Made by a program: the position numbers and the translations under genes
NCBI GenBank assembly: GCA_030068075.1
Contig: CM057843.1
Location: 14,340,001-14,404,000, forward strand
Length of the DNA: 64,000 nt
Direction: 5' to 3'
From: Paguma larvata
Taxonomy: Eukaryota > Chordata > Mammalia > Carnivora > Viverridae
Notes under the pieces: generated by a model
What the model saw: only the letters and a program-made list of their open reading frames with translations
Told to the model about the DNA's origin: nothing
The model's database searches: none
Part shown: in pieces, positions 31,509 to 41,929 of the stretch
Layout of the letters: each line of letters opens with the position of its first letter
Numbering within the stretch: position 1 is the stretch's first letter

Positions 31509-31745
31509 ACCTTACTTTTTTTTAAAGTTTATTTATTTTTGAGAGAGAGAGAAAGAGCATGAACATGGGTAGGGAAGGGACAGAGAGAGAGCGAGACAGA
31601 GAGAGACAGAGAGAGAATCCCAAGCAGGGTCCATGCTGTCAGCACAGAGCCCAACACGGGGCTCCAATTCACGAACCTTGAGATCATGACCTGAGCCGAA
31701 ATCAAGAGTCAGACGCTGAACTGACTGAACCACCCAGACGCCCCC
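31509..31745 (-). mobile_element. SINEC, - strand, expanded GA/CA tract
   Basis: Minus copy with an enlarged GAGACAGA tract. TSD ACATTTTTTTAA (31497-31508) / ACATTCTTTTAA (31746-31757). Confidence 0.95.
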
Positions 31746-31835
31746 ACATTCTTTTAATTGAAGATCCGCTGCAGAAAAATGACCAGTACAAGCAAAATTC
31801 CCAACTCGATGGTGTATATTAAAACAGGATATCAG

Positions 31836-32060
31836 GGGCGCCTGGGTGGCTCAGTCGGTTAAGCGTCCGACTTCGGCTCAGGTCATGATCTCACAGTCTG
31901 TGAGTTCGAGCCCCGCGTCGGGCTCTGTGCTGACAGCTCAGGGCCTGGAGCCTGCTTGGGATTCTGTGTCTCCCTCTCTCTCTCTGAACCTCCCCCACTC
32001 ATACTTTGTCTCTCCTGCTCTCAAAAATAAATAAAAACATAAAAAAAAACAAAAAAAACC
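31836..32060 (+). mobile_element. SINEC, + strand
   Basis: Near-consensus copy. Perfect 11-bp TSD CAGGATATCAG at 31825-31835 and 32061-32071. Confidence 0.97.
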
Positions 32061-32187
32061 CAGGATATCAGCAAAAATAATTTTACATTTCAAATTTTTG
32101 AAATATATGTGACCAAAGTTGTTTCTTTTGTTCCTTTCAAACTTGAAAGTCCCAGAGTACATTCTGATATTCTTTGGTCGCATTTTT

Positions 32188-32290
32188 GTTTCATTTATTC
32201 AGCAAACACTAAGTGTTCTGCGCTGGGCCCAAGGCGAGAGGCCGAGGGCTGTGCAGTGAATGGAAGAGTTTTGGCCCCGAGGGAGCTGAG
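32188..32290 (-). mobile_element. L2 terminus, antisense
   Basis: TTTCATTTATTCAGCAAACAC, AAGTGTTCTGCGCTGGGCCC and GGAGCTGAGG match the reversed L2/MIR-type 3' end. Confidence 0.6.
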
Positions 32291-32435
32291 GTTTCCGCAC
32301 GTGCGGTTTTCTATCTCAAATCCGGTCTGCACTTTGCCGCTTCTTTTCTCTTTCTCCTTTGCTTACCTGCTATGTTCAGATCCGTAAACTAGTTTACAAC
32401 CTATGTCCTTATTTCAAATGACCTTACTTCAAATT

Positions 32436-32530
32436 GTCAGCGCAGAGTCCGCTTCGGATCCTCTGTCCCCGTCTCTCGCTGCGCCTCCCCCGCTCGCTCT
32501 CTCTCTCAAAAATACATAAGCATTTCAAGA
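32436..32530 (+). mobile_element. SINEC, + strand, 5'-truncated
   Basis: Only the 3' half is present: TGTCAGCGCAGAGTCCGCTTC, a CT tract and a CTCTCAAAAATACATAAGC tail. The tRNA-like head is missing, consistent with truncated reverse transcription. TSD not resolved. Confidence 0.85.
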
Positions 32531-32559
32531 CGTTAATTAAAAAAATAAAATTTCAGGCA

Positions 32560-33035
32560 TAATACAAAAAACATCTTCTTATGAAAATTTGAATATAGAA
32601 ATAGAGTAAAATACGAAAAGTCCCGCTTTGCAATCTCAACCCCCAACTGCATCCCAGGAGCCACAGACACGACTGTGCGAAAGGGTGTATTTCCTACACT
32701 TCTGCTAATACTTGTATCCCTTTCAAATAGATTCGGCCACGCAGTGGACTTTTAAAAACATCTTACTGCTTTAGTTTGTGTTTGTTGGATACTAGGTAGC
32801 CTAAGCCTCTTTTCATATGTTTATAGTATTTTTCCATTTGTGAATTGCCTTTTCTTATCCTTTGCCCTTTTTCTGTGGGACTGTTGTTTCTCGAGTCAAT
32901 TTTGGTAATCTGTGTTTTCCGAGAAAATTATCTGTTTTGCCTTGTTTACCAAGCCATGTATGTAATCACGTCTTCTTTCTTGTTTTTAATTTTCGTCGTT
33001 TTAATCTTCAAGACCATGCTCAAAAATGTTTTTGT
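32560..33035 (-). mobile_element. Old L1 remnant, antisense
   Basis: TCTTTTCATATGTTTATAG, TTTGTGAATTGCCTTTTCTT, ATCCTTTGCCCTTTTTCTG and TTTACCAAGCCATG resemble reversed L1ME/L1MC. Confidence 0.55.
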
Positions 33036-34040
33036 TTTACGAGCTGCTGCTTCTGACCATATTCATTTCCTCCCACTTTCTGTGGGTTCGGGGAAGGCTC
33101 TCCAGTTTTCTCTTCCTGCGCCCAGAGGAAGGTGGGACCCGAGGTCAGAGGGTGTTGCTGGCGGTTTGGAAAAGAACCTTCGCCGTCGTTCTTCCCCATC
33201 CTGCCTTCACGAATAGGAACAGACTGACGGAGATCGGAGATCAGCTGTGTTAATGCCACGGCCGACTCGGACAATAGTGCCCGATCTGCGCTCATGGTCA
33301 AGCCAACGACCCTCCCTTTCTGAATTAAACTTGACCGAGATATTCTTAAAATAAAATGCTTTTTTTTTGGAAGGCTCCACAAGAAGCCAGTTAGAGTGAA
33401 ACACATCAATGGCTCAGAGATACCAAGGGCCACGTGGCCTCAGGGAGTTCTGTCTTTATAGTTCCCTGCGGAGACCGGGGCTGGGAACCAAGCAGTCCCT
33501 GACTGGTGGCGGGCTGAGCAGGGCCAGAGGAAAGGCATCCAGGGCCTGGGGAGCGGACCAGGCTGGGAGGGAGTGAGGGAGTGGGACGACTGGAGGAAGA
33601 GCAGCTGGAGGCCTGAGAGGGCTCTTGCAGATTCCGAGTCCTGGTGGCAGGACAGTCCCCCGAGGGACATGTCCCCAAGTGCCACGGAACCAGTGAGGAA
33701 CTGAAGCTGAGTCATGCTTCAGACTCTCTGGGCCTCTTGTTCTTTCCCAAAATTAGTTTAACATCTGCTTGGAAACCAAAAGAGTCGCTGCTTCCCTATT
33801 CCTGGCTAATTAAACAAATGCAAACATATGCATAGCCTCACTCAGCGTTTCACACGCCCGGAGGGAAGTGCAGTGTGGGCGGCAGGTGTATCCCTAGAGG
33901 CGGAAGGTGGTCGGTGCCGCGGAGGGGAGACCACGATGTGTGTGTGGGGCGGGGGAGGGGGGTCCATCCTCGGAGCCACGCTCGCCTCACGGCTGCGTGA
34001 CCGCTCACGGTTCAGGCGCGTGAATTAACCTGGTACTACA
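33036..34040. other. Repeat-free 1-kb segment
   Basis: No repeat recognised, moderately GC-rich. Several overlapping frames of 60-137 codons on both strands lack motifs. A G-rich cluster GGGGCGGGGGAGGGGGG is at 33946-33962. Confidence 0.35.
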
Positions 34041-34043
34041 ACA

Positions 34044-34278
34044 GTGCTTTTTTTATTTTTTTAAAGGATTTTCTTTTATTTCTTTTTAAAATTTTTGAAG
34101 TGTATTTATTTGAGAGAGAAAGAGAGAGACACTGTGAGCAGGGGAGGGGTAGAGAGAGAGGGAATGAGAGAGAGAATCCCAGTCCCCAATATGGGGCTCG
34201 AACTCGTGAAACCGTGAGATCATGACCCGAGTAGAAACCGAATGTCAATGCTACACCGACACCAACTATAGGCGCCCC
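34044..34278 (-). mobile_element. SINEC, - strand, diverged head
   Basis: Minus copy with a long T-rich tail. The head side is rearranged (CCGACACCAACTATAGGCGCC). Flanks CAACAGTGCTTTT and TAGCAGTGATTTT give a weak TSD. Confidence 0.9.
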
Positions 34279-34296
34279 TATAGCAGTGATTTTCAA

Positions 34297-34350
34297 AACA
34301 AACAAACAAAAAACAAAAACAAATAAAAAACAAAAACAAAACTAAAAATA
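34297..34350. repeat. (CAAAA)n-like A-rich repeat
   Basis: Interspersed AAAC, AAAAC and AAAT units just upstream of two tandem SINEs. Confidence 0.85.
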
Positions 34351-34355
34351 TATCA

Positions 34356-34548
34356 GGGCACCTGGGGCTCAGTCAGTTGTGTCCCACTGCGGCTCAGGTC
34401 ATGATCTCTCAGTTCGGGAGTTCAAGCCCTGTGTCGGGCCCCAGGCTGACCGTGTGGAGCCTGCTTGGGATTCTCTCTCCCTCTCTCTCTTTGCCCCTCC
34501 CCTTCTTGCCCTCTCTCTCTCTCTCTCTCTCTCTGTCTCAAAAGTCAT
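34356..34548 (+). mobile_element. SINEC, + strand
   Basis: Copy with a shortened head (GGGCACCTGGGGCTCAGTC) and an enlarged CT run. It lies directly upstream of another plus copy. Confidence 0.92.
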
Positions 34549-34555
34549 AAGTAAG

Positions 34556-34782
34556 GGGTGCTTGGGTGGCTCAGTCGGTTAAGCATCCAACTTCCGCTCA
34601 GGTCATGATCTCGCGGTCCGTGAGTTCAAGCCCCACGTCAGGCTCTGTGCTGTCAGTTCGGAGTCTGGAGTCTGTTTCAGATTCTGTATTTCTGTGTGTC
34701 TCTCTCTCTGCTCCTCCCCCACTCATACTCTGTCTCTCTCTGTCTCTCAAAAAATAAATGTTAAAAAAACTTTTTTAAAAAG
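34556..34782 (+). mobile_element. SINEC, + strand, tandem to previous
   Basis: GGGGTGCTTGGGTGGCTCAG head. The flank ATAAGTAA occurs on both sides (before 34556 and after 34784), a short TSD showing insertion just 3' of the preceding copy. Confidence 0.95.
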
Positions 34783-34799
34783 CAATAAGTAAATAAAGT

Positions 34800-35369
34800 T
34801 TAAGAAAACCCTATGTATAAAAAAAGAAAACATATCAGCATATGGTAACTTGTAAGCCAGCACACTTCTCATTCCTGGCTCTGCATTTCCAGAAAGAGCC
34901 TCCCCTTTGTGTTCCCTTGGGAAGGATGTGCTGAACCCTGCCTCCTAGCTCCGAAGAAGGCCAACTTCACTAACCACCACTTTCCCAGGGCAGTGTGTCT
35001 CCCTCTGTAATTACTTCTCTCTATGTAATTTCTTACAGCGAAATGCTATGTTTTAGAACTAAATTAAAAAGCCCTCTAAAGAGATGGTTAGGTTAACATA
35101 GAAGTCAAGTTCCTCTTAGTCAGAATGAGTGTTTCTGGTCAGGCTTTATAGATATTTACAAAGAAGGGCAATGTATTTCCATACTACATGCAAATGTCAA
35201 GGTTCAGATTGTATTAGGATCTACCGACTCGCCAGATAAACATTTTCTATTTATACCCATTTTCCGGTAATGAACACCAGACCTGCTGCTGGCTGGATGA
35301 AGCTTAGAGACCCATGAAGAGCTTCACCACTTTTGCCCTGGGAGTGTGTCCTTTCACCCTGCATCATAA
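34800..35369. other. No recognised repeat or gene
   Basis: AT-leaning unique-looking sequence with no ORF of note. Confidence 0.4.
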
Positions 35370-35382
35370 GGATTCTCTTGGG

Positions 35383-35598
35383 AGCACCTGGGGGAGGGGG
35401 GGGCTCAGTCAGTTGAGCATCTGACTTTGGCTCAGGTCATGATCTCATGGTTTGGGAGTCTGAGCCCCAGCACTGGGCTCACTGCTGTCAGCACAGAGCC
35501 CCGCTTTGGACCCTCTGTCCCCCTCTCGCTCTGCCTCTCCCCCACTCAGGCTCTCTCTTTTTCTCAGAAATAAATAAACATTAAAAAATAATAATAAC
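35383..35598 (+). mobile_element. SINEC, + strand
   Basis: A G-rich slip (CCTGGGGGAGGGGGGGGCTC) replaces the normal CCTGGGTGGCTC in the head. TSD GGATTCTCTTGGG (35370-35382) / GGATTCCGTCGGG (35599-35611). Confidence 0.94.
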
Positions 35599-35978
35599 GG
35601 ATTCCGTCGGGTAGCTCTCCGCTAACGCCAGAGTCCTGAGGATCGGGCTCTTGACGGCCTTTGCGAAAATTCGTCCCACATCTGTTTGAGACCCATTCAG
35701 AGTCACTTTCATCCTTTGGCTTTGTCCTAGTTATTTTTAGAGTTGATAAATTTATTTTGCAAGAGCCAAACAGAGCATTTTTAGGCTTCCATATTTTTGG
35801 CTAAGGTTTAGGAAATTCTGTTCTGTCGAGAGCTGGCGGGTTTCCCACAGAGGCTCTTAGGAGCTCAGCCTGCACAGAGGTTTCCTTCGGCATTGCTCTG
35901 GACTCGTCTATCCGGCTCTTGGAGCCAGAGCACCCTGACACTGCCCAGCCTCTGTGCAAAGGAACACCTCAACATGCC

Positions 35979-36794
35979 TGCAGGGGTCCAGCTCCGGCTG
36001 AGTCCAGGGGTCCCTGAAGGAAGGACGGTCAGGCGAAAGGAACGAGAGAGCCACGAGACGTAGTCTGATCACCAAGCAGGCATCTCTGGCAATTCTGATC
36101 TCTGTCCTGCTGGTCTCAGTGTCTTTATTTAAATGTAGCGGGTGACATTACAGGAATGAGTGACATCCCATCATAAACATAGTTTGATATCTTTTACAAC
36201 AATGTGTGTTTGTCAGCAAAGCAGCAATTTCCTCAATCTTGCAAGTTGTTTTCAAGTTAATTAGCATATAAACAGGGTCTTACTTGGGCCTGCCTATGTT
36301 AATTATCTATAAACAGGCCAGGAGTCATTCTGCCTTTTCTTCCAACTACAATGGGGCAGGTGCAACCCGTCAGGGCAAGGACAGAATTCCCAATGCTTGT
36401 CCTTTGATTGTGAATGAGTGAATTTACATTATAGGAGCCCAACGCTCACCCAAGTCACACCAATATCCAGCCAGCTCATAACCTCTATCAATCTGTATAA
36501 CCCATCCCTGAGATGCAACTTTAAGGTGACTTCTGGCCAGGCTACTCTCATTCAGATGTAATCCGTCAAAGTCAAAGCATGCTGCTCCAGGTCCTTCCTT
36601 TTTATTTAAATGCCACGAAACAAAAGAGCATTACATCCCTTAAGGCCAACGAAGGCAATTCAAGAAATCCGAGCATGAAAGATTAATATTTGAAGGAGAT
36701 GGTTTTGGATGCCAATTTGGCGGCGGGAGCTTGCAACATCCACCCTTTCACACGGGGAAAGTGTCAACCTGTGTGCCCAACATGGCTCCCAACA
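35979..36794 (-). mobile_element. Solo LTR, betaretrovirus-like (ERV2/ERVK), 816 bp
   Basis: Read on the minus strand the element begins TGTTGGGAGCCATG and ends GCCGGAGCTGGACCCCTGCA, the TGTTGGGAGCC...CA form common in mammalian class II ERV LTRs. A polyadenylation signal AATAAA lies on the minus strand at 36129-36124, about 150 bp before the 3' end, followed by a CACTGAGACC R-like segment. It is flanked by a perfect 6-bp TSD CATGCC (35973-35978 and 36795-36800); 6 bp is typical of class II integration. No gag, pol or env sequence is present, so this is a solo LTR left by LTR-LTR recombination. The 67-codon frame at 36690-36893 crosses the LTR edge and is not a gene. Confidence 0.82.
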
Positions 36795-36918
36795 CATGCC
36801 GTGGTAGCCCATCGTCTGCCCCTGTTCTTTCCTAGACAGTCCAGGAGTAGAGGTTTCATGGTCCTTGCAAAGGATGGCTCATCTAGGGTTTAATTATTTC
36901 TACAATTAAGAAAGTCTT

Positions 36919-37111
36919 GGAGCACCTGGGTGGCCCAGTCAGTTGAGCGTCCAATTCTTAATTTTGGCTCAGGTTATTATCCCAGCCCTGAGTTGGGCTT
37001 CACACTGAGCATGGAATCCTATGGGTTGGGATTCTCTCTCTCTCTCCCTCTGCCCCTCTCCCCTGCTCACACTCGGTCTCTCTCCCTCTCTCTCTCTCTC
37101 TCTAAAAAGAA
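36919..37111 (+). mobile_element. SINEC, + strand, older subtype
   Basis: GGAGCACCTGGGTGGCCCAG head and GCATGGAATCC body. TSD AAAGTCTT at 36911-36918 and 37112-37119. Confidence 0.93.
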
Positions 37112-37228
37112 AAAGTCTTTCTTGGGTCACAAAACAAAAAATTTCTTTGGGTCTGTAGTATAAGCCATCAGTCCCAAATAGAGTCTGATGCTCTCATGAT
37201 AGATAATACTTCTTATGCCTAAATAGTA

Positions 37229-37417
37229 CTATCTATTTATTTTTAATTTTTTTGTTTATTTATTTTTGAGAGAGAGAGCAGGGGAGGAGGACAGAGGATC
37301 TGAAGTGGGCTCTGTGCTGACAGCAGAAAGCCCAATGAGGAGCTCAAACCCACAAACCATGAGATCACGACTTGAGCCAAAGTCGTATGCTTAACCAACT
37401 GAGCCACCCAGGCACCC
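37229..37417 (-). mobile_element. SINEC, - strand
   Basis: Minus copy ending GAGCCACCCAGGCACCCC. Perfect 11-bp TSD CCTAAATAGTA at 37218-37228 and 37418-37428. Confidence 0.95.
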
Positions 37418-37908
37418 CCTAAATAGTATTTTTTAAATTGTAAAACTGTTATATGCTCATTGCAGCTAGTGTAGAAAGATCTTTAAAGCATAATGGAAGT
37501 TAATACTACCAACCGGAGATAACTCTTTTTTGTAATTTATTTTATTTTTCGAGTTTTATTTTATTGTGATAAGCATACTTAAGATGAGATCTAACCTCTT
37601 AGCAAATTTTTGGGTGTATATCATATTATTGTTGGCTATAGGTACAGTATTGTGTAGCAGGTGTCTAGAGTTGATTCATCTTGCTTGGCTAAGACTTTAC
37701 GCCATTTCCCCTTTCCCCCGGCCCCTGGCAGCACCATTCCACTCTTTGATTCTATGAATTCGACTATTCTAGATACTTCGAATAATTGGAATCCTGCAGT
37801 TTTTGTCTTTCTGTAATTCCTTTATTTCGCTTAGCAGAATGTCCTCATGTTTCATCCAGCTTGTTAAATATTGCAGAATTTCCTTCTTTTTAAAGCTAAG
37901 TAGGGTTC

Positions 37909-37911
<3 letters not shown>

Positions 37912-37950
<39 letters not shown>
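37912..37950. repeat. (GT)n microsatellite, about 36 bp
   Basis: Uninterrupted GT run in the L1 3' UTR where the consensus has ATTGTATGTATATA. Opposite-strand translations give the Thr-His/Cys-Val repeats seen in short frames. Confidence 0.97.
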
Positions 37951-37953
<3 letters not shown>

Positions 37954-38406
37954 TCAAGTTCATATATATCTATCTATCTCATATCTTCTTTATCCATTCA
38001 TCTGTCAATGGACATTCAGGTTGTTTCCACATCTTTGCTGTTGCGAATAGTGCCACAATGAACATAGGAGTGCTAATATGTGTTAAAGAGCCTGATTTCA
38101 AGTCTTTTGGATAAATACCCAGAAGCGGGATTGTTAGATCATATGGTAGTTCTAGATTTAAATTTTGAGGAACCTCTATACACTATTCCATACTGGCAGA
38201 ACCGTTTTGTGTTCTCACCAGTAGTGTACAAGAGTCCCAACTTCTCCACGTCCTCACCAACACTTGTCTTTTATGTTTTTGATTATAGCCGTCACAGCAG
38301 GTGTGAGGTGAGATATCTCACTGCGGTTAGGATCTACATGTCCCTGATGATTAATGATGTTGATCATTTTCTTACCTATGTCCGTTCAAGTCTTTAGCCC
38401 GTCTTT

Positions 38407-38442
38407 TAATCAGTTATTTAATCAGTTATTTAATCAGTTATT
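38407..38442. repeat. 12-bp unit repeated three times
   Basis: TAATCAGTTATT occurs at 38407, 38419 and 38431 in perfect tandem inside the L1; a local replication slip. Confidence 0.95.
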
Positions 38443-38770
38443 TTGTTTTTGTTCTTCACTGTTGAGTTGAAGAGTTCCTTGTCTATTTTGGAGATTAACC
38501 ACTTATCAGATTTATGGTTTGCAAATCTTTTCTCCCATTCTGCAGGTTGCCTTTTCACATTGATGGAATCATTACCGAGACCAATGTCATGAAGGTTTTT
38601 TGCCCTGTTTTTTTCTAGGGGTGTTATAGTTTCGGGTCTTGTGTTTAATTCTTTAATCCATTTTGAGTTGATTTTATGTATGGTCCAAGGGTTCAGTTTC
38701 ATTCTCTTGCATGTGGTTCTCTAGTTTTCTCAATACCATTTACTGAAGAAACTATGCTTTCCCCATTACG

Positions 38771-39300
38771 GGTTGATTTCAAACCCTATCAGAATCCCAA
38801 TGGCATTTGTTGTAGAAATAGACCAGACGATTCTAAAATTCATATGGAAGCACAAAGAAAACATGAATAGGCAACTCAATCCAGAGAAAGAAGAACAAAG
38901 CTGGGGACATCGCACTTCCTGGTTTAAAAATATACAAAAACGGGGCACCTGGGTGGCTCCGTCAGTTAAGCATCCAACTTGGGCCCGGGTCATGATCTCA
39001 CCGTTTGTGAGTTCGAGCCCCATGTTGGGCTCTGTGCTGACAGCTCAGAGCCTAGAGCCTGCTTCGCATTCTGTCTCCCTCTTTCTGCCTTTCCCCCACT
39101 CATGCTCTCTCTCTCTCTCTCTCTCAGAAGTCAATAAACATTAAAAAACGGTTTTTAATATACACAAGAAACTACAGTAAGCCAAACAGCATGGTACTGG
39201 CCTAAACACAGATGTGTAAACCAATGGAATAGAATAGAGACCTGAGACTGAGTTCATGCAGATACAGCCAACTGGCCTTCAGTAAGAGTGCCGAGGGCAG
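38771..39300 (+). mobile_element. L1 ORF2 segment, inverted arm, sense
   Basis: TTCAAACCCTATCAGAATCCC, AATTCATATGGAAGCACAAAG, AAGAAGAACAAAGCTGGGG, ACTACAGTAAGCCAAACAGC, CAATGGAATAGAATAGAG and AAGAGTGCCGAGGG are plus-strand ORF2 in forward order. It ends just before the CAATGGGGAAAG position where the antisense arm stops. A SINE (38942-39156) is inserted in it. Confidence 0.9.
38942..39156 (+). mobile_element. SINEC, + strand
   Basis: GGGGCACCTGGGTGGCTCCG head. Flanks AATATACAAAA (38929-38939) and AATATACACAA (39157-39167) form the TSD. Confidence 0.95.
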
Positions 39301-39308
39301 CCATTTTT

Positions 39309-39513
39309 CAAAACGTTTATTTTGAGAGGCAGAGAGCATGCAGGCACATAAGGGCAGAGAGAGAGGGAGAGAGAGAGAATCCCAAGTGGGGTGCACACTG
39401 TCACAGCAGAGCCTGACACAGGGCTTGATCCCACAAACTGTGGAATCATGACCTGAGCCGAAATTAAGAGTTGGATGCTTAACTGACTGAGCCACCCAGG
39501 CACCCTGGCACCC
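39309..39513 (-). mobile_element. SINEC, - strand, duplicated 5' edge
   Basis: Minus copy whose head edge shows a small duplication (GGCACCCTGGCACCCCC). TSD CCATTTTT at 39301-39308 and 39514-39521. Confidence 0.93.
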
Positions 39514-40807
39514 CCATTTTTAATATATAAATTTTCTCTCTAAGTCTTTTTCTCTTTTGCCTCATTAAATATGGCCTCGTACTGTATACACCGTTTATAG
39601 TCTATTTTCCACTAAGTATATTATCATTACTCCATATTATCAAATATTTTACAGCATTGCTTTGGAAATTGACGTATAATTCACATACCATAAATTTCAC
39701 CTTTTAAAATGTTCAATACAACGATTTTCTTCTTTATTCACAAAGTCGTGTAACAGTCAACACTATCGAATTCCAGAACATTTTCATCACCCTCCCTCTG
39801 CAAAAAACCCTAGAGCTGCTAGAAGTCGCCCCCACCTGGTGCCCGTCCCTTCATCTCATGGTAACCACTAATCTCCTTTCTATTAGGGATTTGTCTCTTC
39901 TGGAAATTTCACATGAATGTCCTCATATGGTATGTGGCCTCTTGTGTCTGGCCTTTTTCCCTTAATATAATGTTTTCAAGGTTCATCTCTGTTGTAGCAT
40001 ATATGATAGCATTTCATTCCTTCACTTTTTTACTTCATTCCTTTTAACTGACAATAATATTCCATGGTATCCATGTACACATTATGTTTTTCCACTCATC
40101 TGTTGATGGATATCTGCTTTTCCCCCCACTGTTTGGCTATCATGAATAGTGCTGCTACAACTCCTCACATACAGGTTTCTGTATGAATTCCTGTTTTCAG
40201 GTTTATAGGGTCAAGAAGGGGAATTGCATTGATCATAAGGGTAACTCTATGCTCAACTTTTTGAGGAACCGCCAAACTCTTTTGTCACAGTGGCCACACC
40301 GCTGTACACCCCCACACACAGTGTATGAGTATATATATATAGAGAGAGAATAGATCCTTGTCAGATACATGATTTGCTAATATTTTTTTCTACTCTATGG
40401 GTTATATTTTCACTGCCCTCTGAAGCACAAGTTTTTTTTATGAAGTCCAATTTAGGGACTTTTTGGATTGTTGCTTGTGTTTACTATCTAAGAAAACATT
40501 GCCTAATCCAAAGTCGTGACGTTTTACACTTATGTTTTCTTCTAAGATTTTTATATTTTTAGCCGTTACATTTTAGAAGTAATTTTGTTATGTGGCATGA
40601 GATAGGAGTCTACTTTCACTCTCTTGTATATGGATATCCAGTTGTCCCACCACCATTTGTTGAAAAGACCGTTCTTACCCCATTGAATAGTCTCAGCATT
40701 CTTGTCAAAAATCAACTTGCATAAATGTATCGGTTCATTTACAGACTCTCAATTCTGGTTTATTGATCTGCTTATATCTCTCCTGTGTCAGTACCACACA
40801 GGTATTG

Positions 40808-40849
40808 TTGATTGCTATGGTTTTGTAGTTGATTGCTATGGTTTTGTAG
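40808..40849. repeat. 21-bp tandem duplication in L1
   Basis: A 21-bp unit (TTGATTGCTATGGTTTTGTA plus G) occurs twice without mismatch at 40808-40828 and 40829-40849. Confidence 0.97.
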
Positions 40850-41115
40850 TAAGTTTGAAAATTTGGAAGTGTGAGTCTTCCAACTTGGTTCTTTTCAAGA
40901 TTGTTTTGGTTATTCGGAGTTCCTTGCATTTCCATATGAGTTAAAGAATTAGCTTGTCCTCTTCTGCAAAAAGAGGAGCTGGAATTTTGACAGGAATTGC
41001 ATTGAATGTAGATCAATTTGAGGAGTATTGCCGTCTTAAGTCTTATAACACATGCACGTGAGATGTCTGTCCATTTAAGACTTCTTTAATTTTTTTCAAT
41101 GTTTCATAGTTTTTT

Positions 41116-41178
41116 TTAAATTTTTTTTAACGTTTTTATTTTATTTTTGAGAGACATAGAGACAGAGCGTGAGCAAGG
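41116..41178 (-). mobile_element. 63-bp 5'-truncated SINEC with 18-bp TSD
   Basis: Only the tail and last part of the body are present (TTTTATTTTTGAGAGACATAG, GACAGAGCGTGAGCAAGG). Perfect 18-bp TSD CAATGTTTCATAGTTTTT at 41098-41115 and 41179-41196. Confidence 0.92.
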
Positions 41179-41929
41179 CAATGTTTCATAGTTTTTAGTG
41201 TACAACTCTTGCACGTATTTTATTAAATATAGTTCTAAGTATTTTATTCCTTTCGGTGTTATTGTAAATAGAATTGTTTTCTTAGTATTTTGGATGGTTC
41301 ACTGCAAGTGTATAGAAATGAAAATGATTTCTGTATAATGATCTTATATCCCATAAATTTCCCAAGCAAGTTTATTAGCTCCATTTTGTTGTAGATTTTT
41401 TTCGAGATTTTTCTGCATATGTGATCGTGAGACAATAGAGAGAGTTAGAATTTTCTTACCGATCTGGATGCCTCTCTTTTTATTGCCTAATTTCCCTGGC
41501 TAAGGACTCTGCTACAATGTTGGCCAGAAGTGGTGAGAGCAGAGACATCTTTATCTTGTTTCTGATTTTAGAGGAAGGAATTCAGATTTGCACCATTAAG
41601 TGTCATATTTGTAGTTGGCCTTTATCAAGTTGAGGGGTGTCCCTTTTATTCCTGGTTTGTTAAATATTTTTATGATGAAAGTGCATTGGGTTTTATCAAG
41701 TGCCTTTTCCCTACCTGTGGGTGCACCATCCGGTGGTTTTATCCTTTATTCTATCGATGCGGTGTATTACATTGATTGGTTGTCACATGTTGGGCCAATC
41801 TTGAAGTCCTGAGATAAATCCCACTTGGTCATGGTGTTGAGTCCTTACGTATGTTGCTAGATTTGGTTTGTTGGTATTTTGTTAAGGATTTTTACATTTA
41901 TATCATAGGGCATATTGATATAGTATCAC

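Larger units (their letters stand above)
37545..38770 (-). mobile_element. L1 3' half, antisense arm of an inverted L1
   Basis: TAAGCATACTTAAGATGAG, GAATTCGACTATTCTAGATAC, TTCCTTTATTTCGCTTAGC, ATCCATTCATCTGTCAATGG, GATAAATACCCAGAAGCGGG and CTTTAATCCATTTTGAGTTG run from the 3' UTR into ORF2 reversed. It ends near TACTGAAGAAACTATGC. The next segment is the adjacent, more 5' part of ORF2 in the opposite orientation. Confidence 0.9.
39530..41925 (-). mobile_element. Old L1, 2.4 kb, antisense
   Basis: Reversed 3' UTR (AAATTGACGTATAATTCACAT, TTCATCACCCTCCCTCTGC) passes into ORF2 (CAGTTGTCCCACCACCATTTG, TTCAAGATTGTTTTGGTTATT, TGGCCAGAAGTGGTGAGAG, AATCCCACTTGGTCATGG). All frames are broken. It contains a 21-bp tandem duplication and a truncated SINE. 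Confidence 0.92.

Noticed and set aside
33946..33962. G-quadruplex from GGGGCGGGGGAGGGGGG
   Set aside because: Only three separated G-runs are present, so the standard four-run rule is not met.
35600..36900. Complete provirus around the class II LTR
   Set aside because: Only one LTR lies between the TSDs and no gag, pol or env-like sequence is present.
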